Source: Pseudobutyrivibrio sp. UBA3626 (lineage in GTDB: Bacteria; Bacillota; Clostridia; Lachnospirales; Lachnospiraceae). Taken from it: 64,000 nucleotides of DNA. The notes under the pieces are model-generated. The model was not told where the DNA came from. It saw nothing but the letters and a program-made list of their open reading frames with translations, and did no database searches. The position numbers and the translations under genes are program-made. Shown in pieces: positions 24,971 to 34,548 of the stretch. The stretch is from the NCBI GenBank assembly GCA_002373675.1, contig DFLF01000008.1, forward strand, positions 149,423 through 213,422, in the 5' to 3' direction. Numbering within the stretch: the stretch's first letter is position 1; each line of letters starts with the position of its first letter.

Positions 24971-25360
24971 ATGACATTAGAAGAAGCTAGAGATTTTTTT
25001 TCACAAGATAGATATGCAACTGTTGCAACAGGAATTGTTATTGATGAAATAGGCGATAATTATTCTAAAGTCAGCCTTCAACTTGAAGATTGTCATAAAG
25101 CTGCTGGTGATCATGTTATGGGGGGAGTATTCTATACAATTGCTGATTTCTCATTCGCAGTTGCAACTAATACTCCTGAGCATCTAACTGTTACAACTAA
25201 TGGTAATATTAGTTACTATAGCCAGCCTAAAGATGATAAGTTAATTGCAACCTGTAAATGTATGAAAGAAGGAAGACGCTTTTGTTTCTATGAAAGTACT
25301 ATAACTGATGGACTTAATAATATAGTTGCGAAGGTCAGTTTTAATGGAGCACATTTATGA
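24971..25360 (+). CDS. PaaI-type hotdog-fold thioesterase
   Basis: The 129-residue protein has the hotdog pattern with GDHVMGGVFYTIADFSFAVA (near 44-63), where the D/G-rich helix is the usual active-site helix, and a second strand set VTTNGNISYYSQPK. The family hydrolyses acyl- or aryl-CoA thioesters. ATG 24971 is chosen because GGAGA lies 6 bases upstream; the ATG at 24959 has no site. It overlaps the ABC-F gene by 4 bp (ATGA). Confidence 0.8.
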   Translation: MTLEEARDFFSQDRYATVATGIVIDEIGDNYSKVSLQLEDCHKAAGDHVMGGVFYTIADFSFAVATNTPEHLTVTTNGNISYYSQPKDDKLIATCKCMKEGRRFCFYESTITDGLNNIVAKVSFNGAHL

Positions 25361-27249
25361 TTATTTCTGCTAATAATATTACTAAGTATTTTGGTGAAGA
25401 GAAAGTTCTTAGTGATGTTAGCATACAAATAAATAATAATGAAAAATATGCAATAACCGGTAGCAATGGAACTGGCAAATCCACATTGCTAAAAATTCTT
25501 ATTAATGAACTTTCTCCTGATGAGGGAGAAGTGAATAAAGCAAAAAATATTCGTATTGGATATCTTGCGCAGTACATTGATAATTCATCTAAAGATACAA
25601 TACTTTCAACTGTCATTAATGCAAGGCAGGATTTGATTCTAATGGAAAACAAACTTTCCGATTTAGAGAAAAATATGACTGATAAAAAGTCGTTTGAAAG
25701 TCATGAGAAGCTCCTTAAAGAGTTTCAGGATAAAGGTGGACTTTATTATAAAAGTCTTGCTCACTCTGTACTTAAAGGACTTGGATTCTTTGAGGATGAA
25801 ATGAATAAGACATTAGATGTGTTATCAGGTGGTGAGCTTACAAGAGTATTTCTTGCAAGGATTCTTGTTGAAGATAATGATTTATTAATATTAGATGAAC
25901 CTATTAATCATCTTGATATTAATGCAATAAGCTATCTTGAGAATTTTCTGTCCTCTTATAATAAGCCGTTAATTATTGTTGCTCATGACAGATATTTTCT
26001 GGATAAAGTAGTAGACCATGTGCTGGATCTTAATACCAGTCCGGCTAGAACCTATAAAGGTAATTATACTTCTTTTATTTCTCAGAAGGAGAATATTCTT
26101 CTTACTAATGAAAGAGAAGTTGAAAAGCAAAACAAAGAGATTTCCCATCAGAAAGAAGTAATAGAAAAGCTTCAATCATTTAATCGTGAAAAATCAATAA
26201 AGCGTGCAGAAAGTCGTCTTAAAGTTCTAGATAAGATGGATGTGGTTGATAAGATTATAGATAATACCAGTGACATAAGGCTGTATTTTGAAGCTAGTAA
26301 CAGAAGTGGTGATGATGTACTTTCTGTAAACGAATTATCATGTATCTATGATGACGGTAAGATTTTTGAAAATGTTTCTTTTGAATTAAAGAGATTAGAT
26401 AGAGCAGCACTTCTTGGTGATAATGGAACTGGTAAATCTACAATTCTTAAGATGATTACCGGTAACAAAGACAAAACATCAGGTACGATTAAATTAGGCA
26501 CAAATGTGGATATAGGTTATTATGATCAGGCACAGATGAATTTATCTGATGATAATACTATTTTTCAAGAGATTCATAATATGTACCCTGATATGAATAA
26601 TACTAAGGTCAGAAATTCGCTTGCTGCACTTGGCTTTGTACAGGATGATGTTAATAAATTGATTAAGTCTCTTTCAGGTGGTGAGAAAGGACGTGTATCT
26701 CTTTGTAAATTAATGTTAAGTGATGCAAATTTCCTTATCCTTGATGAACCTACTAACCATCTGGATATGGAATCTAAAGATATATTAGAGAAGGCACTTA
26801 TAGAATATGAAGGCACTTTGTTATTCGTAAGTCATGACAGGTATTTTGTTAATAAAGTTGCCACTAAAGTCTTAGAGCTTACTGACAATGGTATTAATGA
26901 GTATCTTGGCAATTATGATTACTATATAGAGAAAAAAGATACTATTAATAACAAGTACACATTTACAAGTAAAGAAGTAGAAGTCAAAGATAAAGGCTCC
27001 AAAGAAGACTGGAAAAAGCAAAAAGAAGTTGCAGCTAAAAAGAATAAATTAAAAAGAGAATTTAATCAGATTGAAAATCAGATTGAAAAACTTGAAGAAG
27101 AATTAGAAAAGCTAGATAATGAATTGTTAAATCCTGATAATGCTACTAATTCAGCCAAACTGAATGAGCTTACTAATAACAAAAATGAAATCAATCTTGA
27201 GTTAGAACCATTGTATGAAAGATGGGAAGAACTTAGTCAAGAGATTTGA
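25357..27249 (+). CDS. ABC-F family ATPase
   Basis: The 630-residue protein has two ABC cassettes and no membrane segments, the mark of ABC-F ribosome-associated factors. Cassette 1: GSNGTGKSTL, LSGGELTRVFLARIL, LLILDEPINHLD (Pro-Ile instead of Pro-Thr). Cassette 2: GDNGTGKSTIL, LSGGEKGRVSLCKLM, FLILDEPTNHLD. The linker between them is charged, and the C-terminal 80 residues are a coiled coil (KKNKLKREFNQIENQIEKLE). It likely aids translation or ribosome rescue; antibiotic protection cannot be inferred. It starts by ATGA overlap with the thioesterase gene. Confidence 0.9.
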   Translation: MIISANNITKYFGEEKVLSDVSIQINNNEKYAITGSNGTGKSTLLKILINELSPDEGEVNKAKNIRIGYLAQYIDNSSKDTILSTVINARQDLILMENKLSDLEKNMTDKKSFESHEKLLKEFQDKGGLYYKSLAHSVLKGLGFFEDEMNKTLDVLSGGELTRVFLARILVEDNDLLILDEPINHLDINAISYLENFLSSYNKPLIIVAHDRYFLDKVVDHVLDLNTSPARTYKGNYTSFISQKENILLTNEREVEKQNKEISHQKEVIEKLQSFNREKSIKRAESRLKVLDKMDVVDKIIDNTSDIRLYFEASNRSGDDVLSVNELSCIYDDGKIFENVSFELKRLDRAALLGDNGTGKSTILKMITGNKDKTSGTIKLGTNVDIGYYDQAQMNLSDDNTIFQEIHNMYPDMNNTKVRNSLAALGFVQDDVNKLIKSLSGGEKGRVSLCKLMLSDANFLILDEPTNHLDMESKDILEKALIEYEGTLLFVSHDRYFVNKVATKVLELTDNGINEYLGNYDYYIEKKDTINNKYTFTSKEVEVKDKGSKEDWKKQKEVAAKKNKLKREFNQIENQIEKLEEELEKLDNELLNPDNATNSAKLNELTNNKNEINLELEPLYERWEELSQEI

Positions 27250-27267
27250 TGGACGAGGTAATTATTT

Positions 27268-27897
27268 ATGAATGAACAAATATCACAGGCAGTAATTAGA
27301 CGTTTACCTAGATATTACAGATATCTTGGTGATTTGTTAATGCAGGGCACTGAAAGAATATCTTCTAATGAATTAAGTGTTAAGATGAATTCTACAGCTT
27401 CTCAGATAAGACAGGATCTTAATAATTTTGGCGGATTTGGTCAGCAGGGCTATGGCTATAACGTCAAATTCCTACATGATGAAATCGGTAAGATTCTTGG
27501 ACTTGATAAAGTGCATAATATGATTATTGTTGGTGCTGGTAATCTTGCTAAAGCTATTGTAAGATATGATAAATTCGAAAGACTGGGTTTTCCGACTCTT
27601 GCTATGTTTGATGTTAATCCAGAACTATTTGGCAAAACAATTAATGGCATTAAGGTGTATTCCCTTGATGAATTAGAATCATTTGTTAAAGAGAATAGAG
27701 TTGATATCGCAGCTCTCACATTGCCAAAACAAAATGCTTACGATGCTGCTAATAAGTTAGTTGGTCTTGGTGTTAAGTCAATATGGAATTTTGCTCATGT
27801 TGACTTGGAGTTTGAAGATGAAGATGTTGTTGTTGAAAATGTTCATTTGTCTGACAGTTTGATGCAATTATCATATAATATAACGAGTAGGAAGTGA
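27268..27897 (+). CDS. rex: Redox-sensing transcriptional repressor Rex
   Basis: Rex represses fermentation and NADH-oxidising genes and lets go when NADH/NAD+ rises. The 209 residues show an N-terminal winged helix (QAVIRRLPRYYRYL, then SSNELSVKMNSTASQIRQDLNNFGGFG) and a Rossmann domain (IIVGAGNLAKAIVRY), with the C-terminal swapped helix. GGACGAGGTAATTATTT precedes ATG 27268. The downstream coiled-coil gene starts 4 bp after its stop. Confidence 0.95.
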   Translation: MNEQISQAVIRRLPRYYRYLGDLLMQGTERISSNELSVKMNSTASQIRQDLNNFGGFGQQGYGYNVKFLHDEIGKILGLDKVHNMIIVGAGNLAKAIVRYDKFERLGFPTLAMFDVNPELFGKTINGIKVYSLDELESFVKENRVDIAALTLPKQNAYDAANKLVGLGVKSIWNFAHVDLEFEDEDVVVENVHLSDSLMQLSYNITSRK

Positions 27898-27901
27898 TTA
27901 T

Positions 27902-28615
27902 ATGAACGAACAAGGTTTTCTTGCTGCTCTTAAAGGTGTTAAAGTACCAATTCTTGTACTTGACCAGAAGTGGCACAGGCTTTTTGCTGTAAGTGGTAAG
28001 CCTAAAGAAATAATCGAAAATGAAGCTGAACTTAAAACGCTACTTGCAGAACAGGGAAAGCTTACAACTGAATTAAAAGAATATAAGAAAGCGAAGAACA
28101 ATCTTATGCATGGGATTGTTCAGAATATGGAAGGTGTAGATAGCACCAAACATGTAGAAGAGGCTCAGAACTTAAATGATAATCGACGCCTTATGGAAGA
28201 ATCTAAGAAGAAGATTGAAGAGATAGAAGATAGACTACTAGAACTTCCAAAACAAATTAAGATAGTTAATGAGAAACTTATGCTTGATACTATGTCTTTT
28301 TGTTATGAGAAACTTAGAACTAACAGTTCTGAAATCGAAGAGATTAGTGGCTGGATTACAGAGATGAGAATTGAGCTTAAGAAGAATCTTATAAGAAAAC
28401 AGAATCGTGAGATTAATAATAGAGAAATCTATGTCTATATGAATGATATCTTTGGCAAAGATGTTATGAATTTATTTGATGTTAAGTACGAAGATTATGA
28501 ACAGAATCTTAAAGCTAATGAAATGGCAGTTCAAAAAGCTAAAGCCAAGGCATTAGAGAAGGCTAAAGAAGAGGAAGAAAAGGCCAAAAAATTAGAAGAT
28601 ATTAAGGCTGATTAA
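27902..28615 (+). CDS. Conserved coiled-coil hypothetical protein
   Basis: I do not recognise a characterised family. The 237 residues open with a compact stretch (LAALKGVKVPILVLDQKWHR) and then are almost entirely charged helix, ending in a Lys/Glu/Ala-rich coiled coil (KAKAKALEKAKEEEEKAKK). No signal peptide or membrane helix is seen, so it is cytoplasmic. It follows rex by 4 bp, with GAAGTGATT as a weak site, and is closed by a terminator, so rex and this gene form the end of a transcript. Confidence 0.7.
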   Translation: MNEQGFLAALKGVKVPILVLDQKWHRLFAVSGKPKEIIENEAELKTLLAEQGKLTTELKEYKKAKNNLMHGIVQNMEGVDSTKHVEEAQNLNDNRRLMEESKKKIEEIEDRLLELPKQIKIVNEKLMLDTMSFCYEKLRTNSSEIEEISGWITEMRIELKKNLIRKQNREINNREIYVYMNDIFGKDVMNLFDVKYEDYEQNLKANEMAVQKAKAKALEKAKEEEEKAKKLEDIKAD

Positions 28616-28626
28616 AACTTTAATTT

Positions 28627-28666
28627 AATACATCCATTTGGCTTGATGCTTATGGATGTATTTTTG
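28627..28666 (+). terminator. Rho-independent terminator after the coiled-coil gene
   Basis: AATACATCCAT (28627-28637) pairs with ATGGATGTATT (28652-28662), 11 bp, with a T tail. Confidence 0.85.
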
Positions 28667-28688
28667 TATATGGGAAAGAGGCTATATT

Positions 28689-30185
28689 ATGAAGACAATT
28701 CTTACTGCAAATGAAATGAAAAGATGTGATTATAATACTATTAATCATTTCGGTATTAAATCATCAACACTTATGGAAAGAGCATCCCTTAGTGTATTCT
28801 CAGTCCTAAGTGAACATATAGATTATAGTAATAGAATTCTTGTATTTGTCGGTACGGGGAATAACGGAGGAGATGGTGTATGCCTTGCCAGAATCCTTCA
28901 TAATTATGATTTTGAAGTTGCAATCCTATTGTGTGGCGACGAAGATAAATTCTCAAATGATTTGAAAGAACAACTATGTATTAGTAGAAAATATGGTATT
29001 AATGAAGTCAGTGCAGATGATATTAATCAATATGATGTCTTTATTGATGCAATTCTAGGCATTGGTTTATCTCGAAATGTGGATGGAGTTTTTGCAGAAT
29101 ATGTTAATGCCTTTAACAACGCCAATGGATTTAAATTGGCTATAGATATACCAAGTGGAATTAATACTGATAATGGAAGCATAATGGGTGTTGCTTGTAA
29201 GGTGGACGCTACAGTTTCATTTAATTTTAGAAAACCGGGTCATCTTCTATATCCGGGGAGAGAATATTCAGGCAATACTTTCATATGTGATATTGGTATT
29301 AATTCTAGAAGTTTTCTCAAATGTATTAATCCGAAGATGTTCTGCATAGATAATGATGATTTATCTGTTGTTAATAACAGAAGAGAAGATACTAATAAAG
29401 GAGATTATGGTAAAGTCTTGATTATAGCAGGCTCAAATGGTATGAGTGGTGCCGCATATCTATGTGCTAAAGCAGCTCTTAGAATGGGAGCAGGGCTTGT
29501 GAAGATATATACTACAAGTGATAATAGACAGATTTTGCAGACTGAATTTCCTGAAGCTATAGTATCCTGTTATGATACATTTGATAGAGATTCTATTGAT
29601 GAAGAAATGAAATGGTCAACTGTTTGTGCAATAGGTCCGGGTATTTCCAGAAGCGATACCGCAAGAAGGATTGTTGAATATGTTGTAGAAAAATATGATA
29701 AGCCACTTGTTGTTGATGCTGATGCTATTAATGTTATTAGTGAAGAATTATCGATTCTGAAGAAGCATCATGCGCAAATTATTATCACACCTCATCTTGG
29801 TGAAATGAAAAGGTTGACTGGTGATGAAATCTCTGTCATTAAAAGCAATATGCCAAGTATAGCATCAGAATTTGCTGAAAAATATAATGTGATTACAGTA
29901 TTAAAATCAGCTTCAACTGTAATAGCAATTAATAATGATAATACATTTGTTAATACCTCGGGGAATAGCGGTATGGCAACTGCCGGTAGTGGAGATGTTC
30001 TGACCGGAATTATTACAGGGCTTATTGCCAACAATTTAAGTGTAGAAATCGCTGCGCCCCTGGGCGTATATATTCATGGACTATGTGGTGATAAAGCCAG
30101 TGATAAATTAGGTGCACACTTTGTTAACGCTTCTGATATAATAGATATGATAAGCCACGTTATGAAAGAAGGTTCTAATCGATGA
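28689..30185 (+). CDS. nnrD: Bifunctional NAD(P)HX epimerase / ADP-dependent dehydratase
   Basis: It repairs hydrated NADH and NADPH. The 498 residues fuse an N-terminal YjeF epimerase domain (GTGNNGGDGVCLARIL near 58-73, GLSRNVDG, DIPSGINTDNG) to a C-terminal ribokinase-like dehydratase (RREDTNKGDYGKVLIIAGSNGMSGAAYL near 235-262, then NSGMATAGSGDVLTGIITGL). ATG 28689 is chosen over 28656 because AAAGAGG lies upstream and the domain starts MKTILTANEM. It overlaps alr by 4 bp. Confidence 0.93.
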   Translation: MKTILTANEMKRCDYNTINHFGIKSSTLMERASLSVFSVLSEHIDYSNRILVFVGTGNNGGDGVCLARILHNYDFEVAILLCGDEDKFSNDLKEQLCISRKYGINEVSADDINQYDVFIDAILGIGLSRNVDGVFAEYVNAFNNANGFKLAIDIPSGINTDNGSIMGVACKVDATVSFNFRKPGHLLYPGREYSGNTFICDIGINSRSFLKCINPKMFCIDNDDLSVVNNRREDTNKGDYGKVLIIAGSNGMSGAAYLCAKAALRMGAGLVKIYTTSDNRQILQTEFPEAIVSCYDTFDRDSIDEEMKWSTVCAIGPGISRSDTARRIVEYVVEKYDKPLVVDADAINVISEELSILKKHHAQIIITPHLGEMKRLTGDEISVIKSNMPSIASEFAEKYNVITVLKSASTVIAINNDNTFVNTSGNSGMATAGSGDVLTGIITGLIANNLSVEIAAPLGVYIHGLCGDKASDKLGAHFVNASDIIDMISHVMKEGSNR

Positions 30186-31309
30186 ATAAAGAGAGAGTAT
30201 GTGCTTATATAGATCTTAATAATCTAAGACATAACATTGAAGAAATACATAGATGTAATCCTAATGCTGATATAATGTGTGTTATTAAAGCAGATGCTTA
30301 TGGTCATGGTTCGATTGAATTTGCCAAGATACTAGAGGAATATGATTATGTATACGGTTTTGCTGTTGCAACAAGTGATGAAGGAATTGAACTTAGAATT
30401 AACGGCATAAGTAAACCTATTCTTGTACTTGGATATACATTTAAATCTTCATATCATAGCATGATTACTTATTCTATTATGCCAACAATTATTTCTTATG
30501 ATATGGCTAAAGATTTTGATGATGAATGTAAGAAAATGGGATGTAGCATTAATGTTCATATCAAAATAGATACCGGTATGGGTAGAATTGGATTTAGAGA
30601 CAATGAAGATGATCTTAATGAGATTTCTAGAATAAATGAACTTTCTAATATTAAGCTTCAAGGAATATTTACACATTTTGCCAAAGCAGATGAAAAGGAT
30701 TTGTCATATGCAAGAAAACAGCTTGATACATTTCATGATGTAATTAATAAATTGTCAGATAAGGGAATTTGCTTTGATATTATTCATGCTGCTAATTCTG
30801 CTTCTATTATTCAGTTCAAAGAAGCTTCTTTTGATATGGTTAGAGCTGGGATAATTCTATACGGTCTGTGGCCATCAGATGAAGTATCGCATCTTGTTGA
30901 TATTAGACCAATAATGTCTATTAAGAGTCATGTTGTATATGTCAAAGAAATTGAAAAGGGTGATTCAATAAGTTATGGTGGAACTTTCATTGCGCCTGAA
31001 AGAATGAAAGTTGCAACAATTCCTGTAGGATATGGTGATGGATATTCAAGAGGACTTTCCAACAAAGGATATGTCCTCATAAATGGACATAAGGCTGATA
31101 TAATTGGACGTGTATGTATGGATCAGTTTATGGTTGATGTTACAGGTATAGATGTTAATGTACTAGATGAGGTTACTCTTCTTGGTACAGAGGGTGATTA
31201 TACAATTACAATGGAAGAATTAGGAGATATGTCAGGTAGATTTAATTATGAATTTGCATGTGATATTGGTAAGAGAATACCAAGAGTGTATGTGCAAGAT
31301 AGGAGTTAA
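30182..31309 (+). CDS. alr: Alanine racemase
   Basis: It makes D-alanine for peptidoglycan using pyridoxal phosphate. The 375 residues show the PLP-lysine motif VIKADAYGHG (about 36-45), the second catalytic Tyr in ISYGGTF, and GRVCMDQFMVDVT near the substrate site. It starts by a 4-bp overlap (ATGA) with the NAD(P)HX repair gene; that gene pair is common in Firmicutes. Confidence 0.95.
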   Translation: MNKERVCAYIDLNNLRHNIEEIHRCNPNADIMCVIKADAYGHGSIEFAKILEEYDYVYGFAVATSDEGIELRINGISKPILVLGYTFKSSYHSMITYSIMPTIISYDMAKDFDDECKKMGCSINVHIKIDTGMGRIGFRDNEDDLNEISRINELSNIKLQGIFTHFAKADEKDLSYARKQLDTFHDVINKLSDKGICFDIIHAANSASIIQFKEASFDMVRAGIILYGLWPSDEVSHLVDIRPIMSIKSHVVYVKEIEKGDSISYGGTFIAPERMKVATIPVGYGDGYSRGLSNKGYVLINGHKADIIGRVCMDQFMVDVTGIDVNVLDEVTLLGTEGDYTITMEELGDMSGRFNYEFACDIGKRIPRVYVQDRS

Positions 31310-31311
31310 TT

Positions 31312-32142
31312 TTGGCTAAGGGTAAGAAACTATTCAAACTATTAAAAAAATCCGATAATATTTCGGAAGAATTAATTGAAGTAGTAAATGAAAGCCACGA
31401 AAAAGGTGTTATTAATACTAATGAAGCTGATATGATTCAGAACATTGTGGAGTTTCGAAATAAAGATGCAAAAGATGTTATGATTCATAGAAAAAATGTT
31501 GTGGCACTTGATGGTAAAATAACTGTTAAAGAGGCTATTGAATTTGTTAATGAGAATAGCTTCTCTAGATACCCTGTCTATCTTGATGATATTGATGATA
31601 TAATCGGTAGTGTTCACATTAAACAGTTGCTTAAATACGTTAATGATTCTAAGAATCTTAATAAGAGACTTCAGGATATTGATGGTCTTATAAGAGAAAT
31701 TGGTTTTATTCCAGAGACTAATGCTATCTATACAGTATTTAACAGAATGAAAATCAAGAAGAATCATATAGCAATAGTTGTTGATGAATATGGTCAGACT
31801 TCTGGAATTATTACTATGGAAGATATACTAGAAGAGATAGTTGGCAATATTTTCGATGAAAATGATACAGAGAAAAACAGTATTGTTGAATTGAAAGAAG
31901 GAGAATATCGTATAGAAGGAGTTACAAGTATTGAAGATGTTGAAGCTTTACTTGGAATTAAGATTGAAGGCGAATTCGAGACGCTTAATGGTTTCCTTAC
32001 ATATATGAATGGTAAGATTCCATCTGATAATTCAACATTTCTTGTTAGAGCATATGGATATAAATTTCAGGTAATTGATGTCAAAAATAAAGTTATTCAA
32101 GATGTGAAAGTTTCAAAACTTGATAAGAATAGCGATAAATGA
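31312..32142 (+). CDS. CorC/HlyC-type CBS-domain protein without DUF21
   Basis: The 276 residues hold two CBS domains (DVMIHRKNVVAL... and FIPETNAIYTVFNRM.. IVVDEYGQTSGIITMEDILEEIVG) and a C-terminal CorC_HlyC domain. It lacks the membrane DUF21 part of TlyC/CorB proteins, so it is soluble. The family is linked to magnesium/cobalt efflux control. The start is TTG at 31312, after ATAGGAG; no ATG fits. It sits 2 bp behind alr. Confidence 0.8.
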   Translation: MAKGKKLFKLLKKSDNISEELIEVVNESHEKGVINTNEADMIQNIVEFRNKDAKDVMIHRKNVVALDGKITVKEAIEFVNENSFSRYPVYLDDIDDIIGSVHIKQLLKYVNDSKNLNKRLQDIDGLIREIGFIPETNAIYTVFNRMKIKKNHIAIVVDEYGQTSGIITMEDILEEIVGNIFDENDTEKNSIVELKEGEYRIEGVTSIEDVEALLGIKIEGEFETLNGFLTYMNGKIPSDNSTFLVRAYGYKFQVIDVKNKVIQDVKVSKLDKNSDK

Positions 32143-32181
32143 TAATATTCTATTTATAAAGTTGAAAAGAGGTTTAAATAA

Positions 32182-32916
32182 ATGTCAGGACATTCTAAAT
32201 TTTCTAATATCAAACACAAAAAAGAAAAGAATGATGCTGCAAAAGGCAAAATATTTACAGTTATAGGAAGAGAGATTGCAGTTGCAGTTAAAGAAGGTGG
32301 ACCAGATCCGGCAAACAATAATAAATTAAGAGATGTTATAGCTAAAGCAAAAGCTAATAATATGCCTAACGATACAATTGAAAGAGGTATTAAGAAGGCT
32401 GCAGGTGATGGTAATTCTGTTAATTATGAATCATGTACATATGAAGGATATGGACCTAGCGGAACAGCGATTATTGTAAAATGCTTAACTGATAATAAGA
32501 ATCGTACTGCTGCAAATGTTAGAAATGCATTTACTAAAGGTCATGGAAGTATTGGCACACAAGGTTGTGTATCCTTTATGTTTGATGAGAAAGGTCAGAT
32601 TCTTATAGACAAAGAAGAATGTGATATGGATGCAGATGATCTTATGATGCTTGCCCTTGATGCAGGTGCTGAAGATTTTAATGAAGAAGAAGATAGCTTC
32701 GAGATATTTACTGCGCCTAATGATTTCTCTAGTGTAAGAGAGGCATTAGAAAAGGAAGGAATCAAGATGGCTGATGCCAATGTAAGTATGATTCCACAGA
32801 ATTATGTTACTTTAACTACAGAGGAAGAGCTATGGGACATCAACAAGATCCTTGATTTGTTAGATGAGGAAGATGATGTTCAGGAAGTATTTCATAACTT
32901 TGTTACAGAAGAATAG
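32182..32916 (+). CDS. yebC: YebC/PmpR-family protein
   Basis: The 244-residue protein matches YebC throughout (GHSKFSNIKHKKEKNDAAKGK at the start, then AKANNMPNDTIERGIKKA and YEGYGPSGTAIIVKCLTDNKNRT). YebC proteins were annotated as transcriptional regulators and more recently as factors helping ribosomes through proline-rich stretches. The N-terminal HSKFSNIKH differs slightly from the usual HSKWHNIQ/K. Site AAAAGAGG precedes ATG 32182. Confidence 0.95.
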   Translation: MSGHSKFSNIKHKKEKNDAAKGKIFTVIGREIAVAVKEGGPDPANNNKLRDVIAKAKANNMPNDTIERGIKKAAGDGNSVNYESCTYEGYGPSGTAIIVKCLTDNKNRTAANVRNAFTKGHGSIGTQGCVSFMFDEKGQILIDKEECDMDADDLMMLALDAGAEDFNEEEDSFEIFTAPNDFSSVREALEKEGIKMADANVSMIPQNYVTLTTEEELWDINKILDLLDEEDDVQEVFHNFVTEE

Positions 32917-32952
32917 ATTTATTCTAAATAAACAGCAGAAGGAGAATTTACT

Positions 32953-34404
32953 ATGAGAAAGATTTTGTATGCTGCTAGCGAATGTGTACCATTTGTTAAA
33001 ACCGGGGGACTTGCAGATGTTGTTGGGGCGTTGCCTAAAGAATTTGATAAGAAGGATTGGGATATAAGAGTAGTACTCCCCAACTATACATGTATTCCAC
33101 CTGAATTTAGAGATAAGTTTGAATATGTAACTAACTTCTATATGGGTATGGGGCATCTCATAGGTGAGAAGTATGTTGGAATATTTAAGTATGAATATCA
33201 GAATATCACATATTATTTCATTGATAACTTAGAGTATTTTGAATGTTTCTATCCATATGGCGATGTGAGATACGACATGGAGAAATTCACTTACTTTGAC
33301 AAAGCAGTGCTTTCAATGCTTCCTGTTATTGATTTTAAGCCTGATCTTATTCATTGTCATGATTGGCAGACAGGTCTTATTCCTGTGTATCTTAAGAATG
33401 AATTTCAGGGTAATCAATTCTACTGGGGTATCAAGACAATTATGACAATTCATAATCTCAAATTCCAGGGAGTGTGGGATGTTGAGACATTACAAGGTCT
33501 GTCTGGATTATCAGCTGATTTGTTTACCTCTGATAAACTTGAATTTAATAAAGGCGGTAACATGCTTAAAGGTGGTCTTGTATATGCGGATTATATTACT
33601 ACTGTAAGTAAGTCATACGCTGATGAAATCCAGATGCCTTATTATGGTGAAGGATTAGATGGACTTCTTTCTGCAAGACATTTTGATATGCAAGGTATTC
33701 TTAATGGTATTGATTATGAAATGTATAATCCTGATACTGACAGTCGTATCTATAGGAATTTTAATGTTGATAATTTCAGAACCAATAAGAAAGAAAACAA
33801 AGAGAAGCTTCAGGAAGAACTTGGACTTACTGTTGATAAGAAGAAATACATGATTGGTCTTATATCAAGACTGACAGACCAGAAAGGTCTAGATCTTATT
33901 AATTATGCAATTGAAGGTATTGTTGATGAGTTTACCCAGTTTGTTATTATAGGAACAGGCGAGTCTCGTTATGAGAATATGTTCCGACACTACGCATGGA
34001 AATATCCTGATAGAATCTCTGCTAATATTTGTTATAATGAAGACCTGGCAAGAAAGCTTTATGCAAGTGCGGATGCATTCCTGATGCCTTCAAGATTCGA
34101 ACCTTGTGGACTTACTCAATTAATATCATTTAGATATGGTACTGTTCCAATAGTCAGAGAGACAGGTGGTCTCAAAGATACAGTAGAAGCTTATAATGAA
34201 TATGAGCATACTGGTGATGGTTTCTCATTTACCAATTATAATGGAGATGAACTTCTTAATACTATTAATTATTCAAAACATATTTTCTTTGATAAGAAAG
34301 TTCAGTGGAATAAGATGGTTGAACGCGGAATGAAGAAAGATTATTCTTGGAATGCGTCAAAATTCAATTATGAAGGCCTATACAAACATTTGATAGGTGC
34401 CTAA
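32953..34404 (+). CDS. glgA: Glycogen (starch) synthase
   Basis: It extends alpha-1,4-glucan from ADP-glucose. The 483-residue GT5 enzyme has the KTGGLADVVGALP motif (16-28), HDWQTGLIPVYL, and C-terminal MPSRFEPCGLTQL with the EPCG acidic region, then GTVPIVRETGGLKDTV. AGAAGGAGAATTTACT precedes ATG 32953. A strong terminator follows, separating it from the dehydratase-like locus. No other glycogen gene is close by. Confidence 0.95.
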   Translation: MRKILYAASECVPFVKTGGLADVVGALPKEFDKKDWDIRVVLPNYTCIPPEFRDKFEYVTNFYMGMGHLIGEKYVGIFKYEYQNITYYFIDNLEYFECFYPYGDVRYDMEKFTYFDKAVLSMLPVIDFKPDLIHCHDWQTGLIPVYLKNEFQGNQFYWGIKTIMTIHNLKFQGVWDVETLQGLSGLSADLFTSDKLEFNKGGNMLKGGLVYADYITTVSKSYADEIQMPYYGEGLDGLLSARHFDMQGILNGIDYEMYNPDTDSRIYRNFNVDNFRTNKKENKEKLQEELGLTVDKKKYMIGLISRLTDQKGLDLINYAIEGIVDEFTQFVIIGTGESRYENMFRHYAWKYPDRISANICYNEDLARKLYASADAFLMPSRFEPCGLTQLISFRYGTVPIVRETGGLKDTVEAYNEYEHTGDGFSFTNYNGDELLNTINYSKHIFFDKKVQWNKMVERGMKKDYSWNASKFNYEGLYKHLIGA

Positions 34405-34409
34405 GTGTG

Positions 34410-34443
34410 CAAATCCCGTCTATATGGCGGGATTTGTTTATTA
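34410..34443 (+). terminator. Rho-independent terminator after glgA
   Basis: CAAATCCCG (34410-34418) pairs perfectly with CGGGATTTG (34428-34436), followed by a T-rich tail. Confidence 0.9.
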
Positions 34444-34471
34444 TTACTATAATAGCAAGAAAAATATTTAA

Positions 34472-34500
34472 TTTTTAGTAAGAATGTGCTATATTATAAT
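34472..34500 (+). promoter_or_regulatory. Probable promoter of the dehydratase-like locus
   Basis: TATAAT at 34495-34500 is a perfect -10; the -35 candidate TTTTTA (34472-34477, 17-bp spacer) is weak. The leader that follows has AGGGGAAGGTTATTT and a G-rich site AAAAAGGGGGGAG, resembling the segment before the second dehydratase pair (38535-38579). Confidence 0.5.
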
Positions 34501-34548
34501 TTATAGGGGAAGGTTATTTTTTTAACAAGTTAAAAAGGGGGGAGTGCC

